DNA of 64,000 bases from Coxiellaceae bacterium (lineage in GTDB: Bacteria > Pseudomonadota > Gammaproteobacteria > Coxiellales > Coxiellaceae), in the NCBI GenBank assembly GCA_029212885.1, contig JARGPC010000001.1, positions 450,068-514,067 of the forward strand. Direction: 5' to 3'. Within the stretch, counting starts at the first letter, position 1. Every line of letters begins with the position of its first letter. Below the pieces are notes generated by a model that did no database searches, was not told the DNA's origin, and saw only the letters and a program-made list of their open reading frames with translations. A program made the position numbers and the translations under genes. Shown here piece by piece: positions 45,036 through 54,161 of the stretch.

Positions 45036-45851
45036 TTACATTACAGAACATCTACAACAAGCTTCTATTTTTTCTCCACCATCATCCGCAGCTGCAACAG
45101 CAACCTCCTTACGGCTACGTCGACGCGCCCAGACACCCGATACCAAAGCTGCGCTAACAACCACCGGTGCTGCAAAATGGTAGTTAATAACACGCGGAGC
45201 ATATTGGCGTGCTGTTTCGATTTGTTCTTGAGTCTTTAGTAGTGCTTTTATACGACCATCCGCTAACAGAATTCGAGCACAGCCATCCTTAACTGGATCC
45301 GTCGATGCGTAATTCAATATACTGAGTAGCATATCAGCATCAGTAACTAATACTTGAAACCTTGGCTGAGAAAAGAGTCGAGTAACGATATCAGCACACT
45401 CACCAAGCGCTGGCTTGAGCACTTCCATATATTTCTCTGCGAATACAGCATCGAAATAAAATGCTTCACCAAAAAACCATTCGAAATTACAATCAGGATC
45501 ATTAACCATATCAAGCCAATTGTGACCACGTTCCGCCACACAACGGCGCAAAACCCCTTCACACATGGCATTAAATAACTCAACTCTTGGCAAACTATCC
45601 GTGATAAAAGAGTCTACCTTGTCTTCAACTACTTCTTGCCACCAATCGTTGATTTCCGTATAGGATAGACAGGTATACACTTCTGGATCTTCAAATAGAC
45701 ATTCAACACTTGGTCGAGGCCTAGTACGACCATACAATGAATCACCTTCAAGGTAGTCGCCAGTAAACTCGGCAAGCCTTCTATTGCTTTGGCATTCCTT
45801 ACTCTCACTATAACCAAGGCCTAACTTACTATTAATAATCTTTGATAACAT
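45036..45851 (-). CDS. Orphan protein ending in a CaaX prenylation motif, candidate effector
   Basis: A 271-residue product with no recognised domain in the first 220 residues, which contain Trp-rich patches (EINDWWQEV, NFEWFFGEAFYF). Near the end a short hydrophobic segment (HFAAPVVVSAALVSGVWA) is followed by RRRSRK and the C-terminus CCRCSVM. The last four residues C-S-V-M form a eukaryotic CaaX box of the farnesylated type (Met last), with two more cysteines nearby that could be acylated. Bacteria lack protein prenyltransferases, whereas Legionella effectors such as AnkB use host prenylation. TGTGGGAG lies at 45863-45870, eleven bases before the ATG. Host membrane targeting is inferred. 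Confidence 0.7.
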   Translation of the reverse strand: MLSKIINSKLGLGYSESKECQSNRRLAEFTGDYLEGDSLYGRTRPRPSVECLFEDPEVYTCLSYTEINDWWQEVVEDKVDSFITDSLPRVELFNAMCEGVLRRCVAERGHNWLDMVNDPDCNFEWFFGEAFYFDAVFAEKYMEVLKPALGECADIVTRLFSQPRFQVLVTDADMLLSILNYASTDPVKDGCARILLADGRIKALLKTQEQIETARQYAPRVINYHFAAPVVVSAALVSGVWARRRSRKEVAVAAADDGGEKIEACCRCSVM

Positions 45852-45995
45852 TTGCTAGTTGACTCCCACATCCACCATTTACTGGTCGAGAGTATACGAT
45901 TTTGTGCAAATTCAAGCAATATTTCACCCGTAAAAATGCTTAAACCACCATTAAACAACTGGTTAGAAACCCATATTTTAGGCTATTATTAACGA

Positions 45996-47201
45996 ATGAA
46001 AAAATTAATAGCCATTATACTTAGCCTAATATTTACACCAATTGCCCTAGCGAGCCCACACAATAACAATTGCGACAAAAGCAAAAGTGTTTGCTGGATT
46101 AAGGTGTTAATTGCCGAATACGAACCACCGGCAGATACCAAAACATATGTTAATGATATCTACACCCTAGCCCCTAACCTTGAAGAATTTCATGTACGCG
46201 TCAAGGCCGACAGTGACTCCAAAGTTATTGCTGACACCATTAAGCAGCTAAAAACTAAATATGGCGATGCATTACAAATTGGTTATCATCCCGATTTATC
46301 TAAGAGTAAAGACAGTTACAGCGCCTGGGGTTGCACAGGCATTGACGACACAAAGCAATTAAACACCTGCATGATTACAGCTGCTGCTAAAAAGTTTAAT
46401 GATATTGAAGCCAAGGGCGGACAGTTTGATATTTTCTCACTAGAGCAAAGTTATATCATTACCGGCTATGGCAAAGATGCCAACAACCCCGCAGGAAGAA
46501 TGTACAATGGCTGCTTTAATCATAGTGCAGGCACCCCCTGCCCTTCTGACAAAGCATTAACTAGCACCAGCGTGAAGATCGGCAACGTATTAAGCGCCAG
46601 CAGTGGCATAGACCCAACGATCTATAGTGTCGACCAATTACAGTATGGCTACCCACAGCTTTATAATATTTTTCAAGAAGACACTAAAATGAACGCAACA
46701 TTTCCAGATTTTTTGAAAAAATATAAAGCCGAATCATCGCTGCCAGAAAAAAAAGATAACCTTGTCGTAATTGATGCCTGCCTTAACCAGGGCTCATGCC
46801 ATAGTTTTACAAAAGATCACAGCACACGCACCATCTCACCAAAACCCACTGATGGCTTAAACAATAGTTATAGCTTTGGTGATCCTCTCATAGCAGCCGC
46901 GCATGTCGGCTGGATTGCTCCACGCTATTTTTCAACACCCACACCTCAGCAAGCAAATATTACCTGGATGCTGTCTGGAGAACCTGAATTCTTTGGCGCA
47001 CCTGATAATATCGACCGCCCCAGCAAGTGTAAATTTAATCCTGAAGAAATGAACCAGTTCTACTCAACATTAATATCTGCGGCATCTGATGCCTGCGCCT
47101 TACAAGGAAAATCCTGCGAGCACCTTGGCAATTTACACTTTGGTATTTGGAATTTTTCAAATTTACTGGATAGCAATCTATGCGGTGCTATGCACGAATA
47201 G
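45996..47201 (+). CDS. Exported protein of unknown function, 401 residues
   Basis: It starts with a classic signal peptide (MKKLIAIILSLIFTPIALAS). The mature part has about twelve cysteines and alternating strand-helix character, with FHVRVKADSDS, QIGYHPDLSKS, KGGQFDIFSLEQSY and TWMLSGEPEFFG. The alternation could be a TIM-barrel-like glycoside hydrolase fold, but no catalytic motif is clear. In export signal and style it resembles the 680-residue protein at 50382. It is convergent with the GNAT toxin gene, overlapping it by 24 bp. Confidence 0.65.
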   Translation: MKKLIAIILSLIFTPIALASPHNNNCDKSKSVCWIKVLIAEYEPPADTKTYVNDIYTLAPNLEEFHVRVKADSDSKVIADTIKQLKTKYGDALQIGYHPDLSKSKDSYSAWGCTGIDDTKQLNTCMITAAAKKFNDIEAKGGQFDIFSLEQSYIITGYGKDANNPAGRMYNGCFNHSAGTPCPSDKALTSTSVKIGNVLSASSGIDPTIYSVDQLQYGYPQLYNIFQEDTKMNATFPDFLKKYKAESSLPEKKDNLVVIDACLNQGSCHSFTKDHSTRTISPKPTDGLNNSYSFGDPLIAAAHVGWIAPRYFSTPTPQQANITWMLSGEPEFFGAPDNIDRPSKCKFNPEEMNQFYSTLISAASDACALQGKSCEHLGNLHFGIWNFSNLLDSNLCGAMHE

Positions 47202-47711
47202 TTTTTTAACATGTTTCATCGTTAAAAATAATCGACCGCGCCTCACCTGAAGGGTATAAAAATCATATTTTTTGTAGAATTTGTCTGCGTAAATATCTTT
47301 AGCATCAACAATGACAGCTAGTGATGCTACTTCCAGACTAGCATGATAAGCACGCTTCAATGCATCAATTAACAGCAACTCGCCATATCCTTTTTGCTTA
47401 TATTGACTATCAATTGCAAGTCTACCCAATAAAGTAGCCGGCATAAAAGGATAGTCCAGCAACTTTTTACTAATCAACTGCGGTAAAGACAACAATTCAA
47501 TGACTGCTGATGACAGCGTATAATAGCCTACCACGCGTTGATTTTTTTCATCGTTCAGCACATAGCAAACTGATAATTTTTTTCGTCCTTCTTGCCCTGC
47601 ACGCAAACAAAAATATTCATTAAGTGCGCCAACACCACAATTGAATAATTTTCTATTATGATTTTTACCTAAAACAGATATCGTAAAATCTTTTATAACA
47701 GCATTTTGCAT
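47178..47711 (-). CDS. GNAT acetyltransferase toxin of a TacT/AtaT-type system
   Basis: A 177-residue GNAT protein. It starts with FNCGVGALNEYFCLRAGQEG (FNCGVGALNEYF), the typical start of GNAT toxins, then VVGYYTLSSAVIEL, and the acetyl-CoA loop LGRLAIDSQYKQKGYGELLL (QYKQKGYGE), with the C-terminal DKFYKKYDF containing the usual catalytic Tyr. Such toxins acetylate charged tRNAs and stop translation. It lies eight bases downstream of a DUF1778 antitoxin, the canonical order. Confidence 0.93.
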   Translation of the reverse strand: MQNAVIKDFTISVLGKNHNRKLFNCGVGALNEYFCLRAGQEGRKKLSVCYVLNDEKNQRVVGYYTLSSAVIELLSLPQLISKKLLDYPFMPATLLGRLAIDSQYKQKGYGELLLIDALKRAYHASLEVASLAVIVDAKDIYADKFYKKYDFYTLQVRRGRLFLTMKHVKKLFVHSTA

Positions 47712-47719
47712 TGGTGCAA

Positions 47720-48022
47720 CTAATCATCTTGTTCAAAAAATTCATTATACCGTTTTGCTGCTTTTTGCAAATCCGTATTTGGTTCAGAAGGGTTTAATAA
47801 AGCGTCAACAAATTTTCGCGATTCATTCGCTGTTAAAGTAATCACTTCATTTTCACGAATAATTTTTTTTGCTGCGTCCTGAGATGCGGATAAGACAAAG
47901 TCAGTCAATGAGCGTCCCGCCAAGTCGGCGGCATGTTGAATCAGCTCCTTTTGAGAAGCACTAAGACGGGCCTCTAGGCGTTCTGATTTTTCGGTGGTAT
48001 AGCTTGGTCGTTGTGATTTCAT
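47720..48022 (-). CDS. DUF1778 antitoxin (TacA-like), RHH DNA-binding
   Basis: A 100-residue protein with a ribbon-helix-helix N-terminal part (RLEARLSASQKELIQHAADLAGRSLTDFVL; core SASQKELIQHAADLAG) and a C-terminal toxin-binding tail (SRKFVDALLNPSEPNTDLQKA). DUF1778 proteins pair with GNAT toxins and repress their own operon. It is placed directly before the toxin gene. A REP-type repeat cluster lies upstream. Confidence 0.93.
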   Translation of the reverse strand: MKSQRPSYTTEKSERLEARLSASQKELIQHAADLAGRSLTDFVLSASQDAAKKIIRENEVITLTANESRKFVDALLNPSEPNTDLQKAAKRYNEFFEQDD

Positions 48023-48093
48023 GGTTTAACTATACGGCATATTGCCGGATATTTAAAATGACTGTATGTTGCATAACTTACTGATTTATATGT

Positions 48094-48235
48094 GGATCCC
48101 GGATCGGGGTCCGGGATGACAGTGTCGGGACAGGGGTGACAGTGTCGGGACAGGGGTGACAGTGTCGGGACAGGGGTGACAGTGCCGGGACAGGGATGAC
48201 AGCACCAGGATCGGAATAGCTATGACGAGAAAGGA
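48094..48235. repeat. REP-like hairpin followed by a 20-bp tandem repeat
   Basis: ATCCCGGA-TCGGGG-TCCGGGAT (48097-48118) is a perfect 8-bp hairpin. It is followed by three exact copies of a 20-bp unit AGTGTCGGGACAGGGGTGAC (48121-48180), a near copy at 48181-48200, and a decayed fifth. The unit appears to derive from the REP sequence itself by local duplication. There is no spacer diversity, so it is not a CRISPR array. Confidence 0.85.
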
Positions 48236-48296
48236 TTGCCTCACAAACTTAAGCTCGCTATAGTAACACCTCACTTTTATTAAAAGGATTTAATCA

Positions 48297-50210
48297 TTGT
48301 CAGCCATCTGCGGTATTTTTTATCTCAACCAGAAGGCAGTAACACCTGAATCATTGCAACGCATGAATAATGCCATGGTGCGCCTGGGCCCAGACGGTAG
48401 TAACCAATGGCTGGAACGCTCAGTTGGCCTCGCCCATCAACAATGTTGCTTAACACGTGAATCGCTAACAGAAACATTACCTTTATACGATTATGAATCC
48501 GGCATCACCATCACCGCTGATGCTCGGCTGAGCAATCGCAAAGTGCTGTGTGAACATTTTAACTTGCCTGATGCTCAAGATATCAGTGATAGTGTACTAA
48601 TTTTGAAAGCTTACCAAGCCTGGGGCAGAGACTGCCCGCAACATTTGCTTGGTGAATTTTCAGTCGCTATTTGGGATAAGAGACAACAGCACATACTGTG
48701 CTTCACTGATCATGGCGGCAACCGCCCAATTTACTACTATCATGACAACCACCTTTTTGCTTTCGCAACTGAAATTAAAGCATTGCATACTCTAAAGGCA
48801 ATACCGAAAGAACCAAATTTACAGCGCATATCCACCACTGACAGCGCTGCTTTTACCATACAACATCCTGAAGTCACTTTTTTTAAAAATATTTATGCCT
48901 TACCCGCCAGAACACTATTAACGGTTACCCCCGAGAAATTACAATCCCACATTTATTGGCAACCCGACATTAGTCGTCGCATAACGTTTAAATCTGAAGA
49001 AGAATATTGTGAAGCCTTTCAAGCGCTATTCTCTGAGATCATACAATCGAAGCTACGCAGCCATTTACCGGTGATGACGCTACATAGCGGTGGGCTAGAC
49101 TCATCTGCTATCACAGCAATGGCCTCTCACCTATTAGCCAAAAAAAATCAATCATTAACCGCACTCTCTGCGATGCTTCCGCCACAGTACGGTGGTAATA
49201 ATTACGATGAAAGCCAATACATACATCAACTGACTGCCCCAAATTTACATATACAACCCATATGCGACGAATGGCGAGGCCCTTTTGATCATATCGAAAA
49301 CCCTGACTATTTCTCTAGCGGCCCTCAAAAAACCTCTCGTCATTATTTATATAGCGCGTTCGCCACCGCCGCGCAGCACAAAGGGGCGCGCATTATTTTA
49401 GATGGCTGTCACGGCGAAAAAGGGCCTTCGTTTCATGGCAATGGCTATTTTGCTGAACTGCTAATACAACTTAAATGGCGATTGCTTTGGCGCGAATCTC
49501 GACTTCATGCGAAACGGTATGATCGTAGCTGGCTTAAAGTGCTGGCTTCAGAAAGCTTTTTTCCGCTGTTACCCGCCAAGACTCAATCTGCAATAAAAAT
49601 GCGATCCGATATCGCCTTTAATCAATCATTGAACCTAATAAAGCCGCAATTTATCAGACAATACCGGCCGATAACAGATAAACAGTATAAATTCATTCAA
49701 CTGTCGCTCAATACACAGCACACCAACCATCGCAAGCATCAAGTGTTGGCTGTCAATAATCGACGAACTGTTTTTGGGGACATCATGAGCGACGACAGCA
49801 CACCCGTACAGCTTAGTTGCCCTTATAAAGACAAACGTATGCTGGAATTTTGTTTAGCATTGCCGGGGAATTTAAAAGTTCACAATGGCTATAAGCGTTA
49901 TACCATTCGCAGCGGCATGAAAGGTTTAATGCCAGACACTCTACGATTCCGCACAACCAAAGAGCCTTTTTCACCTGATTTCAATGATCGCTATAACCGC
50001 CAGCTATCAAAGGCTAATGACTTTATTCACTCGATTCAACGCACTCCCCTAATGGAAAGTATCATTAATTTTAAGCGCTTGGAAAGCGAACTGACCCATT
50101 CGATGCAAACCAATCGTTGCGCAACCGCTAGAGACTTCACTTCTATGCACCTAATTCCACGGGCGATCTATTTATTAGCTTTTTTACAAAATTTTCATCA
50201 AGCCCAGTGA
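48297..50210 (+). CDS. Asparagine synthase-related protein, lasso-cyclase/amide-ligase-like
   Basis: A 637-residue protein with an N-terminal Ntn-amidotransferase-like domain (MSAICGIFYLN... RLGPDGSNQW) and a C-terminal ATP-PPi synthase domain with the PP-loop SGGLDSS at 264-270 and later DGCHGEKGPSFHG and RTTKEPFSPDF. A true glutamine-dependent AsnB needs Cys as residue 2. Here the TTG start gives Cys at position 5, so glutaminase activity is doubtful, as in lasso peptide cyclases and beta-lactam synthetases. AAAAGGA precedes the TTG. The substrate is unknown; no McjB-type peptidase or RRE protein is seen nearby. Confidence 0.8.
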   Translation: MSAICGIFYLNQKAVTPESLQRMNNAMVRLGPDGSNQWLERSVGLAHQQCCLTRESLTETLPLYDYESGITITADARLSNRKVLCEHFNLPDAQDISDSVLILKAYQAWGRDCPQHLLGEFSVAIWDKRQQHILCFTDHGGNRPIYYYHDNHLFAFATEIKALHTLKAIPKEPNLQRISTTDSAAFTIQHPEVTFFKNIYALPARTLLTVTPEKLQSHIYWQPDISRRITFKSEEEYCEAFQALFSEIIQSKLRSHLPVMTLHSGGLDSSAITAMASHLLAKKNQSLTALSAMLPPQYGGNNYDESQYIHQLTAPNLHIQPICDEWRGPFDHIENPDYFSSGPQKTSRHYLYSAFATAAQHKGARIILDGCHGEKGPSFHGNGYFAELLIQLKWRLLWRESRLHAKRYDRSWLKVLASESFFPLLPAKTQSAIKMRSDIAFNQSLNLIKPQFIRQYRPITDKQYKFIQLSLNTQHTNHRKHQVLAVNNRRTVFGDIMSDDSTPVQLSCPYKDKRMLEFCLALPGNLKVHNGYKRYTIRSGMKGLMPDTLRFRTTKEPFSPDFNDRYNRQLSKANDFIHSIQRTPLMESIINFKRLESELTHSMQTNRCATARDFTSMHLIPRAIYLLAFLQNFHQAQ

Positions 50211-50381
50211 GTAAGTGTTAACTTCAAATCGAACCTTATATCTTGATGATTATTCTATGCATTCTCAGCAACACTGATGTCAGGGCATGCTCGAAACAAA
50301 TATGCGTAGAATCCCAAACAAAATCCATCAAATTGTATTCTATACTAATCCGCAATCTTTGTACTTTTTTGGAGCAGCCAA

Positions 50382-52424
50382 ATGGCTAAATTAACCCAAT
50401 CAATCACTCTTAAATTGACCGCAATTGCAGTAGCCATGAGCGGGCTTTCCATTGGGTATGCGAATTGTCTAAGCCCAGTACCGAGCAAAGACTGGGACCG
50501 AAATTTTGGGCAATGCCTTAACTCTGCGTGGACTTATGACGCCCTCTTTGAGCCCTTGGCGTCTAACGACCCATCGACCCCCTATTCCTTAAACACGGTG
50601 ACTTTTTCTGACCCAAGCATCGTAAAAAATACAACATACCCCCTAGGCAGCCTATATGGCTATAAAAAAACAGCCGCTCTAGGTTCGCAAGCACAAAACA
50701 TCGTAGCTTTTAATAACGTACTTAACAGTTCTACTACTAGCAACACGAACATACAAAGAGGCCTTAACCAACTCTATGTCTATGGTGCTGATGCCGAATT
50801 ATTTTGCGATGCAAATGGCTTGAAAGGAAACTGTAACGCGACACCAAATACAACTGGAACACTCAAGGGTTCTGGTTATGCCTTCAACTATTTGACTCCT
50901 TCAACAAAACTGCCGTCGATGAGCAATTACTCCGGCGTACTCAATGTTAAAAAATACAACAGTATCCTCAACACTGCAAGCAATCCTAAAATTGAAATCA
51001 ATGTAATTGTAGATGGCCGTGTCAATGCACTCGGCGTAAGCGCTTCTTGGCTAAATAACTTTAAATACGGTATTGTTCATGGTGCTGGCAAAAAAGAAAC
51101 TGTGTGGGCGAATGAAATAGGTCAAAATTACACCTCATTTAATGATTTAAACCAAACCCAAGCCTATGCATTTGCGGATTCGATTACAGAACAAATTTGT
51201 TCTAGCACCAAATATGTGAAGGGTATACATTTTGATATTGAACCATTTTCCATTCCAACAGGAACCGCCCCTATCCCCAACAGCTCTAATGATACAGGCT
51301 GGGGCCAATACTGGTTTTATGATCGAATTTCTCAGAATTTAGCAAGCGAAGGTAGTGGAGCTAGTGGTTCCAAAACTACACCCAACACCGCATCAGCATG
51401 TTATAAAAATAATAATAAAATGTATTTTAGTGTATTTACATTCCCTGGCGCATTCAATAAAAATATGGCAACTGTTTTCAACCAATTTAAAAATGGTTAC
51501 GCAGTTGTTTCCCTATATGATTTAGGTGGTGCATCTAGCACAGGAACGGATGATGATACCATCATCAATTCACTGCGCGCCGGCTTGGTAACCTCAACCG
51601 TTTCTTATTACCAAAAAAAACTAAATCAGCTATTAACTTCATTGCAAACTAACTCAAATAAATATGGTATATATTTTCAGATAGGCGTACCAGCAGCAGC
51701 ATCAGCACATGAATTTGCTTTGTATTACAACCTATCTAAAGGCTGCACATCAGCAAACTGTACCCCGAAACTAGATAATCGACTAGGTACAGAAAATAAA
51801 GTAATAGAGACGCTAATAGGAGAAAAAACTTGGTCGTTTAACCGTCAAATACCATACCAAACAAGTTCCGATGGCGCTGTAAGTGGCACTACTATAAATA
51901 CGTTATACACAGACAGCAATCCAACATTTATATCACAAACAGAATACATAAAGACCGCCTTAAATTCATTTTTAAACTATAACAGTAAAGCACTGAGTAC
52001 AAGCAAGTACTGGATAGGTACATCTCTATGGGCTTTTGCCGTCCAAAATGTCTGGATACCTCGATACAACCCCACATCAGGCACCCCAAAAACTGGGATT
52101 GACTTAGTAACATGCTACCCAGGCTATATGCCTACAACTCAATTAACTATTCAAGGCCCCGGAACCACAGGGGAAAGTGATCAAAATTACTTAACTAACA
52201 TGAATAGTTATGGTACAGAGCAATTCAATGGTACTACTTTTGGTTTCTGCTCAGATACAGTCATTGGTGGTCCGGCCGCCAAGGTCGGCATGCGCGTCTA
52301 TCTGCCAACAACTATTGAAACCACTCATCCAGCCGATAACGTACTGGGCACCCTAAAAAATTCAAATGCTTTACTGCTGAAACCATTGCCGACACAAAAA
52401 ACCACATTGAAAAAAGCAAAGTAA
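50382..52424 (+). CDS. Large exported protein of unknown function, possibly glycoside-hydrolase-like
   Basis: A 680-residue protein with a signal peptide (KLTAIAVAMSGLSIGYA). The mature chain is Ser/Thr/Asn-rich with alternating strands and helices. A YVKGIHFDIEPF segment with D285 and E287 resembles the DxE end of GH18-type active sites, and KMYFSVFTFPGAF, GIYFQIGVPAA and YWIGTSLWAFAVQ read like successive barrel strands. A secreted hydrolase is plausible but unproven. GGAG lies upstream of the ATG with good spacing. It lies 171 bases after the AsnB-like gene on the same strand. Confidence 0.65.
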   Translation: MAKLTQSITLKLTAIAVAMSGLSIGYANCLSPVPSKDWDRNFGQCLNSAWTYDALFEPLASNDPSTPYSLNTVTFSDPSIVKNTTYPLGSLYGYKKTAALGSQAQNIVAFNNVLNSSTTSNTNIQRGLNQLYVYGADAELFCDANGLKGNCNATPNTTGTLKGSGYAFNYLTPSTKLPSMSNYSGVLNVKKYNSILNTASNPKIEINVIVDGRVNALGVSASWLNNFKYGIVHGAGKKETVWANEIGQNYTSFNDLNQTQAYAFADSITEQICSSTKYVKGIHFDIEPFSIPTGTAPIPNSSNDTGWGQYWFYDRISQNLASEGSGASGSKTTPNTASACYKNNNKMYFSVFTFPGAFNKNMATVFNQFKNGYAVVSLYDLGGASSTGTDDDTIINSLRAGLVTSTVSYYQKKLNQLLTSLQTNSNKYGIYFQIGVPAAASAHEFALYYNLSKGCTSANCTPKLDNRLGTENKVIETLIGEKTWSFNRQIPYQTSSDGAVSGTTINTLYTDSNPTFISQTEYIKTALNSFLNYNSKALSTSKYWIGTSLWAFAVQNVWIPRYNPTSGTPKTGIDLVTCYPGYMPTTQLTIQGPGTTGESDQNYLTNMNSYGTEQFNGTTFGFCSDTVIGGPAAKVGMRVYLPTTIETTHPADNVLGTLKNSNALLLKPLPTQKTTLKKAK

Positions 52425-52512
52425 CAATTAACTGCTCAAGAGCAAGGAAGCTCACTGGCGATAGGAAACACCATGAAATATGCCGTTGAAGCCATTGTTG
52501 CAACAGTATGAA

Positions 52513-52623
52513 TTAAGTTTTACAACAACCACCACCGCCGCCATCGCAACCGCACCCTGCATTGGCCAACGTATCACTCGATGACAAAGGGTAAAAAGTC
52601 GGACAATTCCATTTTAATAACAT
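52513..52623 (-). CDS. 36-residue Cys/Gly-rich peptide, RiPP precursor-like
   Basis: AAGGAG five bases before the ATG at 52623 opens a 36-codon frame. The first half is ordinary (MLLKWNCPTFYPLSSSDT), then LANA is followed by the C-terminal GCGCDGGGGGCCKT, with four cysteines and seven glycines in fourteen residues. Such a leader-plus-core layout is seen in ribosomally made, modified peptides and in metal-binding peptides. It has its own promoter (52702-52731). No modifying enzyme adjoins it; the only candidate in the window is the AsnB-like protein 2.3 kb away. The family is not recognised. Confidence 0.6.
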   Translation of the reverse strand: MLLKWNCPTFYPLSSSDTLANAGCGCDGGGGGCCKT

Positions 52624-52701
52624 AGCTGCTCCTTAATTGTACAAATATAATCAATTCATTGATGCCAAAAGCTGAGACTTTTAACCCATTTCTTATTAAG
52701 A

Positions 52702-52731
52702 ACTATACCGCCGTAGTCACAAACTTGTCAA
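52702..52731 (-). promoter_or_regulatory. Sigma70 promoter of the Cys/Gly-rich peptide gene
   Basis: On the minus strand TTGACA (52731-52726) and TATAGT (52707-52702) are 18 bases apart, 79 bases before the peptide ATG and just after the end of glmU. This is one of the best promoter matches in the window. Confidence 0.65.
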
Positions 52732-52746
52732 TTATTCAAAAAAAGA

Positions 52747-54123
52747 TCAAACCGTTTCTTTTTCTTTTTTAACTGGGCGCTGCCAGCCTTCAATATTCTT
52801 TTGTTTACCGCGACCAACCGCTAGCGCATCTTCAGGAACATCCACCGTTATGGTTGAACCGGCACCGGTAGTTGATTGCTTGCCTAATGTCACTGGCGCA
52901 ACCAATGAATTATTGGTACCGACAAATACATCATCTTCAATCACGGTTTTATGTTTATTGGCCCCATCATAATTGCAGGTAATGGTGCCCGCGCCAATAT
53001 TCACATTAGCACCAATTTCAGCATCACCAAGATACGCTAAGTGATTTGCTTTGCTGCCTTCACCTAAGATGGTTTTCTTTAACTCTACAAAGTTACCGAC
53101 CTTGGCACCACGACGTAAAATAGTACCTGGACGCAAACGCGAAAACGGCCCAACTTCACAATCATCTTCAATAATCACACCATCTAAAACACTGTGTGCA
53201 CCAACAACTACGCCCTCACCAAGAGTCGCATCTTTTAGCATTACGTTCGGTCCAATGCGGGTATGCTTACCCAACTTTACCGTCCCTTCCATCACCACAT
53301 TCACATCGAGCACCACGTCTTGTGATATATCAACATCGCCACGCACATAAGTACGATTAATATCCATCACCGCAACACCCGACAAGGTAAGCTTCTTAGC
53401 CATTTCACCTTGGTAATAATGTTCGAGCTGTGCCATTTGCCAGCGATCATTAACACCCTGCACTTCTTGCTGTGTACGCGCCAATATACCGCCAACTGAT
53501 ACACCATCTTGTACCGCCAAACCAACGATATCCGTTAAATAGTATTCGCCTTGTGCATTTGAATTTTCCAACATCGGCAGCCAACGTTTTAGGTTAGCAG
53601 CAGAAGTAGTTAAAATACCGGTATTGATCTCGCGGATTAGTAATTGCTGCTCATTAGCGTCCTTGTGCTCAACAATCGCTACAATATTACCGAGCTCATT
53701 ACGAATAATACGACCCAAACCGGTCGGATCTTTTGATTCAGTTACTACTAAACCTAAGGCATTATTAGCGGTGCTTTTTAATAATAAGGACAGTGTTTCT
53801 TCAGAGATTAGTGGCACGTCACCATACAACACTAAAACTTGATCACTTTCATCAATATTAGGTAGCGCTTGCATCACCGCATGACCGGTACCCAGCTGCT
53901 CTTCTTGAGCTACCCACTCCACCGGCAAATAATCCAGCGCATCGCGCACCTTAGAGCCACCATTACCATGAATGACTTGTATACCTTTGGGATTGAGTTT
54001 TTCAGCGGTACGAACGACTCGCTCTAACATCGCAACACCGGCTAGCTTATGCAAGACCTTCGGGATCTCCGAAATCATGCGCTTGCCTTTACCGGCTGCA
54101 AGAATTATAACATTTAAACCCAT
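52747..54123 (-). CDS. glmU: Bifunctional GlcNAc-1-P uridyltransferase / GlcN-1-P acetyltransferase GlmU
   Basis: A 458-residue enzyme making UDP-GlcNAc, the precursor of peptidoglycan and lipopolysaccharide. The N-terminal part has the pyrophosphorylase loop [18 protein letters not shown] and VLYGDVPLI. The C-terminal left-handed beta-helix has hexapeptide repeats and the acetyltransferase stretch [28 protein letters not shown] (core [14 protein letters not shown]). It follows atpC by 38 bases on the same strand, an arrangement common in gammaproteobacteria. Confidence 0.98.
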   Translation of the reverse strand: MGLNVIILAAGKGKRMISEIPKVLHKLAGVAMLERVVRTAEKLNPKGIQVIHGNGGSKVRDALDYLPVEWVAQEEQLGTGHAVMQALPNIDESDQVLVLYGDVPLISEETLSLLLKSTANNALGLVVTESKDPTGLGRIIRNELGNIVAIVEHKDANEQQLLIREINTGILTTSAANLKRWLPMLENSNAQGEYYLTDIVGLAVQDGVSVGGILARTQQEVQGVNDRWQMAQLEHYYQGEMAKKLTLSGVAVMDINRTYVRGDVDISQDVVLDVNVVMEGTVKLGKHTRIGPNVMLKDATLGEGVVVGAHSVLDGVIIEDDCEVGPFSRLRPGTILRRGAKVGNFVELKKTILGEGSKANHLAYLGDAEIGANVNIGAGTITCNYDGANKHKTVIEDDVFVGTNNSLVAPVTLGKQSTTGAGSTITVDVPEDALAVGRGKQKNIEGWQRPVKKEKETV

Positions 54124-54161
54124 CGTGTCTTCCTTATCATTTGGGTTATTTATTAGTAAAT

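Noticed and set aside
48121-48200. Possible CRISPR array
   Set aside because: The 20-bp units are contiguous with no unique spacers and no cas genes are present.
48297-52623. Lasso peptide cluster (AsnB-like cyclase plus small peptide)
   Set aside because: No McjB-type peptidase, RRE protein or exporter is seen, the peptide lacks the leader Thr and the Asp/Glu at core position 7-9, and the two genes are on opposite strands 2.3 kb apart.
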